The notes: generated by a model from the letters alone, not told the origin. 64,000 nt of DNA from Nipponacmea schrenckii (GCA_030562195.1 JAUJPP010000005.1:30305106-30369105); one strand, 5' to 3'. Positions 52,048 to 63,480 are shown, counted from the stretch's first letter. Program-made: numbers and translations.

Positions 52048-53712
52048 TTGGCTTATAAGGTGGCTTTTTTCCAAGCAGGTTGTATTAGGCATTATTTTGC
52101 AACTTGGAAAAGTTTAACATCTGACCATGAAATCTTGGAAATGGTACTAGGGACTAAAATTCCTTTTGATGAACTCCCAATTCAAAATTTCTTTCCTGTT
52201 TGTTCTGATTTCGATGATTTAGAAACCAAAGCAATTGATTTAGAAGTTGAAAAGTTATTATCAAAGGGTGTTCTTACTAAATCTGTTAAAACAGAAGATG
52301 ATTATATTTCTCCAATATTTGTTATTCAGAAAAAAGACTTATCTTATAGGATGATTTTAAATCTTAAAAAATTGAATCAGAACGTTGAATATAACCATTT
52401 TAAAATGGAAACTTTAACATCTATGTTAAATCTTATAGAACCTAATTGTTTTATGGCATCCATTGATTTAAAGGATGCTTACTATTCCGTTAATATTGAT
52501 CATCGTTATCGCAAATACCTAAAATTTTTCTGGAAAGGTGAATTTTATTGTTTCACCTGTTTTCCAAATGGTCTGTCAATTTGTCCTAGGAAGTTTACAA
52601 AACTATTAAAGCCACCCTTATCAACCCTTAGAAATCAGGGATTTATATCATCTGCTTATATTGACGATATTTATTTACAAGGAGCCACTTATAATGAATG
52701 TGTAAAAAATGTTATTTTTGTTATCCACCCAGATAAATCTGTTTTTCTCCCTACCCAAACAGTTACTTTTATTGGATTTATTCTAAACTCTGTTAAAATG
52801 ACAATCACTTTAACGCCTGAAAAGAAAAAGAAATTGAAATCAGCTTGTGAAGATTTATTAGATTGTCATAAACCTTCTATAAGAAGAGTTGCTAGAATTC
52901 TTGGTCTTATGACTTCCAGCATGCCAGGTGTCATGTATGGCAGACTTTATTATAGGCAATTGGAAAGTGATAAGGTTTCCTTTTTGGGATATAATCAGGG
53001 CAATTATGATGCCTTAATGTTTATATCTTCAGCAGGAAAAGCAGATTTACGGTGGTGGATTGCAAATATTGATGACTCTTATAATTTAATTCAACGCATG
53101 GACCCAACTATAACATTAGCTACAGATGCATCTAATGTAGGTTGGGGTGCAGCTCTTGATAATGTCCACATTGGTGGTGAGTGGACCCTTAATGAGAAAA
53201 TGGACCATATCAATGTTCTTGAGACTAAGGCAGTTCTTTTTGGTTTAAGAAGCTTTCAAAAGGAGCTACAAGGTTTAGGTTTACATGTAAAATTACTTAT
53301 AGGCACTGCAGTGTCTTCCATTTCTCATATGGGAACAAGCCATTCCAATAAATGTAATAACTTGGCTCGTGATATCTGGACTTGGGCATGTACTCACAAT
53401 ATATGGTTGACAGCAACTCATATTCCTGGCATTTCTAATATAGCTGCAGATTTTGAATCTCGTAAGTCTCGTAGAGATCTTGAATGGATGCTTAATAAGC
53501 ATATCTATAAAAGCTCTATGTATGAACTTGGATATCAACCTAATGTTGATCTTTTTGCATCCAGGTTAAATTTTCAGTTGCAACCATATGTTTCTTATAT
53601 GCCTGACCCTGGTTCTATTGCTGTAGATGCATTTTCCTTATGTTGGAATGATTATGATTTTCATGCCTTTCCGCCTTTTTGCTTAATTGCATCTTGCCTT
53701 CAAAAATCATGA
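52048..53712 (+). pseudogene. DIRS reverse transcriptase and RNase H
   Basis: 554 codons. RT: SPIFVIQKKDLSYRMIL, MASIDLKDAYYSV and SAYIDDIY (near residue 203), then HPDKSVF, with about a dozen residues missing between the D-D box and HPDKS. RNase H: LATDASNVGWGAAL (near 358) and NVLETKAVLFGL, but the segment that should hold the second Asp reads LLIGTAVSS, so a catalytic residue is lost. ATHIPGISNIAADFESR follows. The linker VDLFASRLNFQ then leads towards the recombinase. It is open but internally deleted. The frame also runs upstream of 52048 (KGFRPFV). Confidence 0.8.
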
Positions 53713-53833
53713 AGGAAAGAGCAACTGATGTATTAGTAGTGCCATACTGGACGTCTCAAATTTGGTATCCGAAATTACTTAAAATGTTAATTTCTAAACC
53801 TTTACTGTTATCTTCTAGGGACAATCTTCTTAT

Positions 53834-54778
53834 ATGTCCGATGTCCAAAGACTACAAGCATCCACTATACCAAACATTAAAGCTACTGGTATGTCCTTTA
53901 TCAGGGAATCCTGCAAAAATCAAGGTTTATCAGCAACAGCTGTGAATATTATTGAGAAATCATGGAGATTTTCTACACAGAAACAATACATATCTTATAT
54001 TTCCAAGTGGCAAGATTATTGTCATACAGCAAACATTAATCCTGTACAGACAACTGTACAGCACGGTATTAATTTTCTAGCAACTTTGGTTGATTTGAGT
54101 TACAGTTATAGTGCCTTAAATACTGCAAGAAGTGCGTTATCTTCTATTATTTTGTTACCATCTGGACAAAAGTTTGGTACTCATCCTCTTGTGTGTAGAT
54201 TCATTGAAGGAGTGTTTAACATAAATCCTCCTATACCTCGCTATGATAAAGTTTGGAATGTGGATTTATTTTCGGACAATGCAGTCAGATATAAATCTGA
54301 AGCAGTTGACTTTAAAGCTCACTTTCTTATTAGCTCTGATTTCTGCACAAAGATGTCAAACATTGAAATATCTTGATATTCAGCATATGGACGTGTCTGT
54401 GGATAAATGCACATTTCATATTATGTCTTTGCTTTAGCAAACAAGACCTAGTTTTCATTTAGAACCAATTACAATTTTGAAATATTCAGAGGAACCGGAT
54501 CTTTGTGCTTTTGAACTCTTAAAAGATTATATTTCTAGAACCAAGAGTTTGAGAGGAACTCAAACTCAATTATTAATTAGTTTTGTGAAACCATTCAAAC
54601 CTGTTAGTGTTGATACTATATCACGTTGGATCAAAACTGTGTTGAGCAGTGCTGGAATAGATATTACTACTTAAACTGCGCATAGTGTTAGGTCAGCAGC
54701 AACAACTAAAGCCAGAATGAATAATGTTCCCCTATCTATAATGAAAGCTGCTGGATGGAGTAAAGAAGCCACTTTTAA
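53834..54778 (+). pseudogene. DIRS tyrosine recombinase, broken
   Basis: N-terminal SAM-like part: SWRFSTQKQYISYISKWQ, then a helical region to about 54300. A one-frame shift near 54310-54330 moves the catalytic start (LISAQRCQTLKYLDI, the first Arg) to another frame. A TAG follows HIMSLL (54437), and 54477-54674 continues (ISRWIKTVLSSAG). A TAA sits just before AHSVRSAATT, the H-x-x-R box, near 54680. The frame then reaches GWSKEATF and is interrupted by the MITE; the catalytic tyrosine lies beyond it, near 55258. The enzyme would have integrated circular DNA by strand exchange; this copy is dead. Confidence 0.8.
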
Positions 54779-55249
54779 AGGGGCACAGTCTTGATTTGTT
54801 TCGGACAATCATCCGACAGCCTCAAACACATGAATTCTTTTGTTTAGCTAATCAGAAATAGTCTACAGAGCTTACCTTTGAATTTTGAGCCTTCAAATCC
54901 ATGGGTATACATAATTATCCGTGTTTGAAAATCATAATGTCTTAAGATATTATGAACGTCCCGCCATATTGGAAAATCAAAGAGTTATAAATAGACTACT
55001 GCGCAGGCCCACACTGATAAAACAAAAAGAAAGTATATGTAATTACAATTGTAGATTTTGTCAACAGGACACACAATTTTCAGACTGACTGAAGACCAGC
55101 CGCGTACAGCACGGAAAAAAAATAAAAAGTGAAATTGTTTAGGTATATTTCAAGGTATTTTGCGATTTTCTTAGAGCTTGAGTATTTCTGAGGACTGTTT
55201 AAATGTAACAAAGGCCCAAAACGACCCTAAAAATCAAGATTGTGCCCCT
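54779..55249. mobile_element. 471-bp MITE with TTAA target, copy 1
   Basis: Terminal inverted repeats AGGGGCACA(G/A)TCTTGAT against ATCAAGATTGTGCCCCT, each flanked by TTAA (54775-54778, 55250-55253). Non-coding. It sits inside the DIRS recombinase; removing it with one TTAA restores the flanking frame. TTAA use suggests a piggyBac-like mobiliser (inference). The second copy starts at 63572. Confidence 0.85.
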
Positions 55250-55253
55250 TTAA

Positions 55254-55310
55254 TAAGTACTACTTTAAAAGAGGGGGGGGCGCAAAATGATCCTACGCTC
55301 TTTGCACGCA
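55254..55310 (+). pseudogene. End of the DIRS recombinase beyond the MITE
   Basis: The frame resumes with N-K-Y-Y, containing the expected catalytic tyrosine, then a basic KRGG stretch and TGA near 55288. Confidence 0.6.
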
Positions 55311-55607
55311 GTATCTTAAAGAATCAAAATTGATTTTCATGTTTTATTGAAAACAAAATAACCTTCCTTATGGTGGTTATTGTTGTTTACTCTGTATATA
55401 GAGGTGCTTATTTCTAGACACATTTATATGTATATGAGTTTAATGTTTGCACACAAGTGTTGTGCTGTTCTGTTATATTATGATGTAAATGGTTCTGTTT
55501 TTTTGGTTCGACATTAAAATTGATTTAATGTTTTTGGTTTTTTAATTTTTCTCAACCTTACTGTTGTGTGACTTGCATAGCTCTGAAGTCTCACATGCTT
55601 TTGTAGT

Positions 55608-55826
55608 CCAGAACATATGAGGTAGTAGAATTTAAAAATTAAACGAGCTTACCTTTAGGTCAGTGAAGTTTGATTATAATTCTACTACTCATGTTCTGGA
55701 ACGGAGAATTCATGTCCCTCCCATGGAACCACCCAGAATTCTTCTTATGCAAGTATGCTCACTAGTTTTAAAGATTGACATACAAGGACGCATGCGCATC
55801 TCACATGAATTCTCCGTTCCAGAAGA
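55608..55826. repeat. Nested inverted repeats
   Basis: TCCAGAACATATGAGGTAGTAGAATT (about 55609-55634) is the reverse complement, with small differences, of 55676-55702. TTCTGGAACGGAGAATTCATG (about 55694-55715) pairs with 55806-55826. The middle segment therefore shares bases with both. A candidate DIRS internal complementary region, or an independent hairpin element. Confidence 0.6.
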
Positions 55827-55869
55827 TTTAATTTTTAAAGTGTACCAGAAGGACTATCAACAATAAATC

Positions 55870-57640
55870 TTCACTTCGATTCCTAACTTCTACATGTAAA
55901 CAACGTATACTACTTTGGTTCTCGCTAAAGTGATATACTTTGTAGAATCGAGTCAAGGTAAGGAATTACCATTCCTACTACAACTGGCGTTGCCGATGAA
56001 CTAAGAGGCCTTAGTTTATTAATTGAAAGAAAAAGCATTATTTTGACATTTTGGCGTTTATCACGGTCCATTTTGTTGATAGGCTGTGATTTGGTCGAAA
56101 TAGTGCGCTGAATTTTACTTGCTTTCTGTCTTTAACAGAAGGTTCTGGTTGCTATTTATTACATTCAGTTATTAAATAAATCACCAATTCGAGAATTAAT
56201 CAACTGATTGAAGTTGATTGTTAAGTTCTTAAATGTTTTACTGCTTACGCATTATATTAGATCATATAAAAATAGTTACGGTTCTTATTGTTTTAGTTAC
56301 GCATCATTTGTTGAACATGTGCTGACTTTGAGGTTTACAGTGGCTCTGTCAATTCCTTGTTGTTATAACTTGTTTTTGGAACTTTGGTAGTAGACAACTT
56401 GGTATGTACATGTCATTTTGTTTTATCTATAATATTGTTACTTCCGCTGTAATGTTTATTAGGTTCATGTGTAGAATTTTCAGGGATCCCAGACTTATTA
56501 GCGGAATTCCGCTATTTTTCTGGTCTAAGATTTTTTTTTTAATTCAGTCCTTATAAATCCGCTAAAATAATTTGCGGGAGAAAAAAAGATTGATCAATAT
56601 TCGAAAAAGCTGGTTTTCTTTCCTATATTTCATCGCTGTCGAGTGTTTCCGGCGAAACTCGGCATCATTTTGTCCCTATTACCCAGTCTCGCTTTGTCCA
56701 CGCAAAACGTTTGGAAGTCGTGATGTCAGAGACTACCATTCGTAAATACCGCGAGATAATTCGAGAAATAAAAAATGGCTGCGCCCATTTGATTACAACA
56801 ACAACAACACTTCTGAATACCGGTAGTATATATTGAAGAATTAGAAGGCAACAGTGTAATTATTATAAGTCTATCGATAACTTCAACATGTCATGGAAGA
56901 TAGACATTCTACATAAAAGATATAGCGGAACAGTGTCGGGATTGGATTCGGCGGTGAAGAACACCAAAAAAAAAAAGGAAAATATTTTCAGGTGCAGAAC
57001 TTTCTGATAAAAAAAGAAAAGTTTAAGATGTGCATTTTGTAATTTTATGTGAATAATCTTTGTAAATATTATTTTAATAATGAGTTAGTTACAGTACATT
57101 ATATATATAACAAAAAAACCCAATTAACTGTTGTTATTTTCTGCACAAGATGAATTATGGATCTTGTCATAGCTCTGCATTTATAGAATTTAATAGATGG
57201 AAGCCAGTTGTAAGTTCTTATTCATTTTGATAGTATTTTAATGTAAGTTATGCCTTAAAAAGCATAACGATAAACGGTAAGATTTCTCATTGAAAAAAAA
57301 ATTCAGCTATTTCTTTGGGGTTCACTGGGATCCCTGAATTTTGGTGTTAGGGTGAGATGAGAATAGTATTCTCAAGAAAGCACTGGCCTAAGTCATGAAG
57401 TAATAGTTCAAAATGGTTAAGGTTATAATCATGAAAAGTATGGAAGTCTTGATCTCCCAACGGTTCTGAAATCCAAATCTAAAAAAACAAAATAACTTTT
57501 TTAATTTTGGTCCTCATTATCCTGGTCAAATACTGGAGCCCATTGACCTATAATAAACTAAAGTGTATGCTTGATGACATTTGACTAATAATTATTTAGG
57601 TAATATGTGATATATATATAAATATATAAAACAGTTATGG
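55870..57640. other. Mostly unassigned, with one possible first exon at 56889
   Basis: From 56889 the plus strand opens MSWKIDILHKRYS..., SGLDSAVKNT, a lysine run, then a TTTTCAG|GTGCAG donor-like site near 56990. It is preceded by CpG-richer DNA (56630-56760). No partner exon was found. The rest is AT-rich. Confidence 0.25.
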
Positions 57641-57642
57641 AT

Positions 57643-57960
57643 TTAATTATTTAAGGTAATATGTGGATATTTCTGTTGTAGAGTTTTGTAGTAATTTTTT
57701 ACAATTACCGATGCGTTGGTAGCAGTATGATTATAGGTGGTGATGAAGGGGATTATTTGGTTGTCATGCTGAAGGTTTAAGCCAGTCGGATATACTGTGT
57801 CCAACTGGTCCATCCAATAGCTCTCGCGCTGCAATCTTCTATGTTTTGGCTTAATATTAGGCATCGACATAACCGCCTCAATAGGCATAATTACCAAGTC
57901 TTCAATGGAGTGGTCGGGGAGGTTAAAGTGGTTTGCAATAGGAGGCTAAAAAACGTCTCT
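57643..57960 (-). pseudogene. C-terminal fragment of a Penelope-like element (GIY-YIG tail)
   Basis: On the minus strand ANHFNLPDHSIEDL (in the frame before 57898) runs into VIMPIEAVMS and then RRLQRESYWMDQLDTVYPTG. This is the pattern at the end of Penelope endonuclease domains: HFN...HS..D, then R..RE.YW...L.T..P.GLN. It ends at TAA at 57643. Nothing of the RT remains, and it is not the missing half of the 40.7-kb copy in any contiguous sense. Confidence 0.65.
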
Positions 57961-58284
57961 GTCAAAATTTTCCGATTTGGTGTCTCGATTTTTCATATTA
58001 CCGATCGGAGTACTATAGTCTATAAAGTTTAGTATCTGCATTTACGGATATTGTTATAGGTTAAGTTCCTTGTGTATCATTCTGTTACTATTTAGGGATA
58101 ATATTTTGTGTGGCTTACTATGGAAGACAATCCCTGCCAAAATTGATCATTCTTAATTAATAATTCGGTGTCAAAGATTAGTACAGTAAAATCAACATTT
58201 GTACACTTAATTTGACATTTGTACGCTCAATTCATAATTTGTTGTTAAAATTTATCATTCGAATAAAGAATATTACTGAACAAA

Positions 58285-58566
58285 TTAACGATCAAGCCGA
58301 ACTAATAATGCCCACTGTCCTAGGCTACAGGAGTAAGCCAAAAATGAACTTGTGTAGCCTGATCTCTGGGGTGGTATTATTTCCAAGCATGTTCTATTAC
58401 AACTCCTCAGCAGTTCAAAACCCCCTCCTCCTTTTAATTTGGGGAAATTGTCAAGGACACACTCCATAAAATAAGCTGGATCTATTGACTTGTTTAACAC
58501 CAGTCTCTTTTCCCCCAAACCAGCCATGGAAAGATTGACTTTCATGTCTTTGCATGGGATTTAATC
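58285..58566 (-). CDS. Exon of an uncharacterised 'G2/M-phase E3 ligase-like' family protein
   Basis: On the minus strand, after a TGCTTTTAG acceptor (AG 58568-58567). It reads MAGLGEKRLVLN, ECVLDNFPKLKGGGGFELLR and CLEIIPPQRSGY, a conserved pattern of invertebrate and fish proteins often labelled G2/M-phase-specific E3 ubiquitin ligase-like (a HECT domain follows in full-length members). Joined in phase 0 to 59390-59731, the second codon is TAA, so this copy is broken, or the junction differs, or translation restarts at the internal ATG. No HECT domain is seen. The 3' part after SGY (58285-58360) may be read-through into intron. Confidence 0.5.
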
Positions 58567-58671
58567 CTAAAAGCAGAAATAAATTTGTATTTTAAGTTAA
58601 TACTATTAGATAAAAATAAGACAAAATATATATTGAATTTGTTTTAAAATAAAATAACATGGAGTTTTACG

Positions 58672-58995
58672 ACCTACTCTTCTGCACCTTCTTCTAATGA
58701 GGACGGGCAACGCCATGCAGTGTGCAATGAGGACAATTTTGCCAGGACAGCGGCATTCTCATGCTCTTGTTATCGATTTCCAACTGTCAAGGGATCTTTA
58801 ACGTGCACAGCCTGTAGCACACAGGCCCTCGGTTTATAGTCCCTTCTGAATCATGTCAGCCCCTCAGACCTGCATCACTGATAGGGGGGAAACTGGGTTG
58901 AAAAATCTGAAGGTATCACCTCGACCCATTCCAGGATAGAATCCTGGACCTTCAGGCCAGCGAGCAAATGTCTAACTCACTGGGCCATGGTGCCC
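58672..58995 (-). mobile_element. tRNA-derived SINE
   Basis: Read on the minus strand it starts GGCACCATGGCCCAGTGAG (A box, plus-strand 58976-58987) and has GGTCCAGGATTC (B box, 58939-58950) about 30 bp on, as in a RNA polymerase III promoter. A ~200-bp body follows with GTGCACGTTAAAGATCCC, a core common in marine invertebrate SINEs. It sits in the intron between the two exons of the E3-like gene. A C13 run borders its head. Confidence 0.7.
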
Positions 58996-59389
58996 CCCCC
59001 CCCCTGGAGTTGTTTTAAAGATGATACCAAAAACGATAATACATAATATACCTACTGAATATGCTATGGCCAAAGGCACCACTGATTCTAATAAAAAAAA
59101 CACGCAATAGTTATATTGTTCGATTATTTTTACCAGAATCTGGTGCCTGTGGCAAAGGCTGCTATAAATGAACTGAATTCCTTGAGTAGGTACAAAAATA
59201 TAACTTTTACACTTTTACCGAAAAGGTCTTATTGTGCTCAAGCACACATGCTCAATATTTATTACATCCATCCAAAGCACATTTGCTGAATACATTTTAA
59301 TGTGATTTAAATATTTCAAACGTTTTAAAATGTTGATGTGTAATAGGCCTACTGTAGATTAATTGTAATCAAGCATCTGCAATAAAAAC

Positions 59390-59731
59390 CTGCTGTGGAT
59401 CTGCCAAGCATAAAAATTTATGTGACCATTTTGGCAGTCTCTGATGAGTTGCTGAAATTTTTCTAGGGTTCGATCTGTTATACGGTGTGAAAAGTCTTCT
59501 GATTTCACTTGACGTACCACTACCAGTGGGCCTAGTCATGGAAGTGCTAGGCCCCTTACTGGTACTATTAGAAGAAGTGCTATTTAACAGCCTCCTAATT
59601 TCACCATCTGCCGCAGGATCATTGGCAGCAGGTATTCTTACAGTAGCAGTATCTCTTGAGGTGTTTGCTTCCTCTAATGAAGCTACTGCTTGTCGCAGTA
59701 GATCTACGGTTTTGGTAATGTTTAAATCCAT
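59390..59731 (-). CDS. First coding exon of the 'G2/M-phase E3 ligase-like' family protein
   Basis: 114 codons from an ATG five bases after a TTTCAG acceptor, so there is an untranslated exon upstream. A short coiled coil comes first (DLLRQAVASLEEANTSRD). Then two copies of an SSEIRRLF/GEIRRLLN motif lie in a Ser/Thr-rich linker, then KWSHKFLCLADPQQ before a CAG|GT donor at 59389. The W-x-H-x-F/V-x-C-L-A-D motif is the signature that precedes the AGLGEK segment in this family. Same strand and order as 58285-58566. Role unknown; ubiquitin ligation is suggested only by family labels. Confidence 0.5.
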
Positions 59732-59734
59732 TCA

Positions 59735-60550
59735 ACTGAAATTTAAAGAAAGGGTTCATACTAGAAATGGGGAAAGCTCACAGGAAAATTGAGGGTTTCT
59801 AGCAGTGGTAAATTATAATTGCTTTTTTTTAATATAGATCAACACCTATTAGGCCTAATAATATGTAGGCAGTGTAGTTGGGCCCGTGTAGTTGTCATTA
59901 ATGACATTCCGATCAAGAGACATACTAAGTAGAAAATATAAAAAGAGAGTTTTTTCGTCTTTTCACTCTCAACATAGATCTAAAGTTTAAGACTAGAGTA
60001 CCAGAATGATATCATCTAAAGAAAAAGTATACATACCAGCAGTACACATTAATTCATTTATAATAGAACTATAAATAAATAAATATCAACAGATGGCCGG
60101 TATGCGAAATATATTTCCTTCTACAGAAATGTGCATCCGGTTGTACAACTATAAACAAAAGAGTTATCTCGCCTTAGTTTGGGAGAAATTATTGTGTCCA
60201 TTAGAAAATATTTCGACCTTGACATTGACCTAAATAAAGATATTACAAAAGATATGTAGTTAATGTTCAGTAGATATGTCATCTAATGCTATGGTAGATG
60301 TTACAGGTTGTAAAATCAATTGTGCATTAGAGGTTATATGTATTATGTAATAGAGGTTTCTTGTACTTTGTTTTTTGCATTAGACGTATGAGGTATTATG
60401 TATAAGAAGTTTCATGTATTTTGTCTTTTGCATTAGACGTTTTAGGTATTATGTATTGCATTAGGTTTTTGCCGCTTTCCCCCGCCATACATACGAACCG
60501 AATCATTAACTTGTTCTAGAAAAACATTGGCAAGAACAGAATTTTCCTTC
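59735..60550. other. No gene; weak ~50-60-bp repeats at 60290-60470
   Basis: Three loose copies of a TTGCATTAGACGT...TATTATGTAT unit. They recall the AATGCA subrepeats of the 29-kb foldback arms. Otherwise AT-rich spacer. Confidence 0.4.
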
Positions 60551-60555
60551 ATCAA

Positions 60556-60747
60556 TCAGCCGTTCTGGAAAGTCAAAATTATAATTATATTCCGTAACAA
60601 TCTATCAAGTTCACTTGTTTTCTCAATTTCTGCAGAAATTCGATTGACTAATATTTGACCTGCATGAAATGTTTCTGAGTTGTCACCTTGATTCCGAATA
60701 ACATTCCACAGTAACCAACCTAGTCTAGTCTTTGACGCATGTCCCAC
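60556..60747 (-). pseudogene. Short unidentified coding-like fragment
   Basis: 63 minus-strand codons (SKTRLGWLLWNVI, ETFHAGQILVNRI, TSELDRLLRN) fused to the inverted LINE piece at about 60765. It looks like an old host or element exon. Family not recognised. Confidence 0.3.
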
Positions 60748-60764
60748 TTGGACCTTTCAAAATC

Positions 60765-60925
60765 AACAGCTTCCGTCGAGGTTATGTCGGATGTATTATT
60801 CAATAAATGTTGAAAATAATCAAACCATTGTTTTGGCGTCACCCCAGGTAAAGCTGTTGATTTTTTTCTTACAGACTAAGTGTTTTCCAAAATTTAGATT
60901 TATCATTAATCTCATTTAACAAATC
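60765..60925 (-). pseudogene. Inverted copy of part of the LINE
   Basis: Reverse complement of plus-strand 61704-61867 with few differences (both contain TTTACCTGGGGTGACGCC- or TTTATCTGGGGTGACGCC-type sequence and CCGACATAACCTCGACGGA). It places a palindromic pair about 0.8 kb apart. Confidence 0.8.
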
Positions 60926-60939
60926 GGAATAAACCAACA

Positions 60940-63480
60940 GAAAGTGTTATCTTGACCGGGGATTACAATGCCCGAATAGGTAATGGCACTCTCCATGATT
61001 TTGTGTATGATGACTCTGTGAAATACATTCCAGGACTTGACGACGCGGACTATGAGGTAGACTCCTTTAATCAAACCAGAGAAATCAAAAGAGAGAGGTA
61101 AATAAATACGACAAGAAACTGTTAGCATTGTGTGCTTATAACAACATTCATATTGTCAACGCTAGACATAACGGTGACTGTGATGGCGAGTTTACATGTA
61201 TTAAGTATAACGGTGCTAGTGTAGTGGACTATTTGGTAGTCTCTTCAGAATTTTTTTCACAAATTTCAAATTTCTGCATAGGTATCCGTACCGATTCAGA
61301 CCACTTGCCGCTATCTTTTGATATTGTTTGCCCCAAGCCAGCCAATGATACAAACGAGACCGATGACCTTCAAAAAAGCTCCTATGATAAAATCAAATGG
61401 AATAAACATGTTTCTGAAAGGTTTATTTACAGATTTACAAATGGCTATGATGAGTTCAGCACCAAGTTTTCGAACCAGCTACAAGAGAATGTGAATGATG
61501 CTGTTGAGTTTCTGGTGCAATATATTAAAAAATGCACCAAAAGTGACGTACATGTATTTAGTAATAAGGTAACGTTTACTATTTGAAGCAGTTTCGACTA
61601 GGGAACTCTAAACAATCATTGAGCTTATATAAAGGAGCCAAGAGGGAGTTCAATGCTTTATGTGAAAAGAAAAAACGTGAACATACTGAAAAGGTTATTC
61701 CGATTGTTAAATGAGATTAATGATAAATCTAAATTTTGGAAAACACTTAGTCTGTAAGAAAAATATCAACAGCTTTATCTGGGGTGACGCCAAAACAATG
61801 GTTTCATTATTTTCAACGTTTATTGAATAATACATCCGACATAACCTCGACGGAAGCTGTTGATTTTGACTTCACAGATGATTCTGATAGTTGTGAATAC
61901 GACATTTTAAATGAACCAATCGGTGAAGATGAGGTTTTGAGATGTATCCAACATATGAAAACAGGGAAATTTCCTGGACCAGATGGAATATGTATAGATC
62001 TCATTAAATCATCTCCATTTAAGCAATAAACAGTCACCCTATGGCGGATATGGTCGTATATCAGGACAAAGGTTGGATGGAAAATTGAATGAATGCGCGT
62101 TAGCGCTCAATGTTTGGTGATGAGGCAATGGCAGTTATTGTCTAATAAACGCCACACGTATCAACATTAGTCCAATGGAGAAAAACAATAGCTAATGTAA
62201 ATATCCTTGTTTACACCGATCCTGACAAAATTATTCAATTCTGTGTTTAGTTCAAACTCAAATTATCCTATTTCTTGGTCTACTGCCATGATAGAAGCAT
62301 TGTAAAAAAAGGTAATAAATTTGAGGCTAGTAACTATAGAGGTATATCTCTCTTAGATAATATTGGTAAATTATATGCATCAGTTTTAAATTGCGGATTA
62401 AAAGACTGGTCGGATGGTACGATAAGTATGAGGAAGCTCAGACTGGCTATAGGACAAATTACTCAACATTCGATCACATATTTACTCTTCAAAAACCTTT
62501 CAAAACTTAAAGACAGATTTTACTGCCTCTTTTTCGATTTTTCTAAGGCTTATGATATTTTAAATCGGGCAAAATTTATGAAACTACCTTTCCAAAAGGG
62601 CATTCATGGCAAAATGCATAATGCACTACGAAATATGTATAACTCATTTGAGAGTTGTGTCAAATTAGGCAGCCAAATCACACCTTCCTTTGAGTGTCAT
62701 ACAGCTGTCAGGCAAGGGTGTATTTTGAGCCCGATCCTTTTCTGCTTTTACATCAACCAACAGTTGGGATTGTTGGAAAACAGCGATGTCCGTGGAAAGA
62801 AATTTTAGCTCTTTTTTATGCAGACGACCTTAGCTTTGTCTCTGACACTATTGGTGACCTCTAGAGGAAAATAAATATTCTGGAAAGATTCTGTGAGCTT
62901 ACTGAATTATCTGTCAATATTGATAAAACTAAAATTGTTGTCTTCAGAAATGGTGGTGTTATCAAGTCTATTGAAAAATGTTTTTTTAAGGGAGTAAGAC
63001 TCTAGTGTGTAACCTTTTATGTCTATCTAGGTATTTTATTTTCGTCACGGTTAAAATGAGGTAAGTGCCTTATAAACCTGTCCCTGAAGTCAGAAAAGGC
63101 TCTTCTACCTATTAAGTCATTTATTTCTAAAATCGGTCACCCTCTCCCACAGGTTTCTTTCAAAATTTTTGATTCTATCATAAAACCTATCTTGTTGTAT
63201 GGTGCTCAACTCTGGGGCTTTAATACAGACCCGATATAGAACAGGTCCATACGAATTTTTGTAAATATGTACTAGGCATACACAAATCGTCATCTAGTGC
63301 AGGTGCTGCTGGTGAGTGTGGCCAGATTCAGCTTAAGCATTTGCTATATGTTAACATTGACTGTGTAAAATATTGGTGCACTTTAGTTAATATGTCAATC
63401 GAACGTTATCCAAAACAAGTGTACTTGATGTTAAAAAGATTAGATCAAAATCTAATCGGATCACTTGGGTAACTCATCTG
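60940..63480 (+). pseudogene. LINE (endonuclease + reverse transcriptase), decayed
   Basis: Apurinic-type endonuclease: TGDYNARIG near 60955, IVNARHNGDCDGEF near 61150 and DSDHLPLSF near 61300. Linker 61590-61740. RT: NEPIGEDEVLRCIQ and KFPGPDGI (61900-61990), then a ~240-bp interruption. NYRGISLLDNIGKL (62330), FFDFSKAYDILN (62540), AVRQGCILSPILF (62705) and FYADDLSF (62815) follow, then a thumb region and YGAQLWGF (63200). Multiple stops (for example 61587, 62030, 62806, 62862) and shifts. 5'-truncated, with no ORF1. It would have copied itself at a nicked target; it is now inactive. Confidence 0.85.
62030..62270. other. Interruption inside the LINE RT
   Basis: 240 bp without RT similarity between the PGPDG and NYRGI blocks, with CGCGTTAGCGCTC and a C/A-rich stretch. 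Either a small insertion or sequence too decayed to read. Confidence 0.4.

Larger units (their letters stand above)
51600..55310 (+). mobile_element. DIRS-type tyrosine-recombinase retrotransposon, decayed
   Basis: Order gag-like frame, RT/RNase H, then tyrosine recombinase instead of a DDE integrase, as in DIRS elements. No LTRs. The recombinase end is split by a MITE (54779-55249) and resumes at 55254. Exact outer ends are not fixed. The hairpin at 51528-51600 and the nested inverted repeats at 55608-55826 are candidate terminal and internal complementary regions. Confidence 0.8.

Noticed and set aside
57643..57897. Host DNA-repair GIY-YIG nuclease gene
   Set aside because: The motif order and the RESYW...YPTG ending match Penelope tails, and no intact domain or introns are present.
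58900..58995. Functional tRNA gene
   Set aside because: A and B boxes are present but the fold is incomplete, and the body continues as a SINE.
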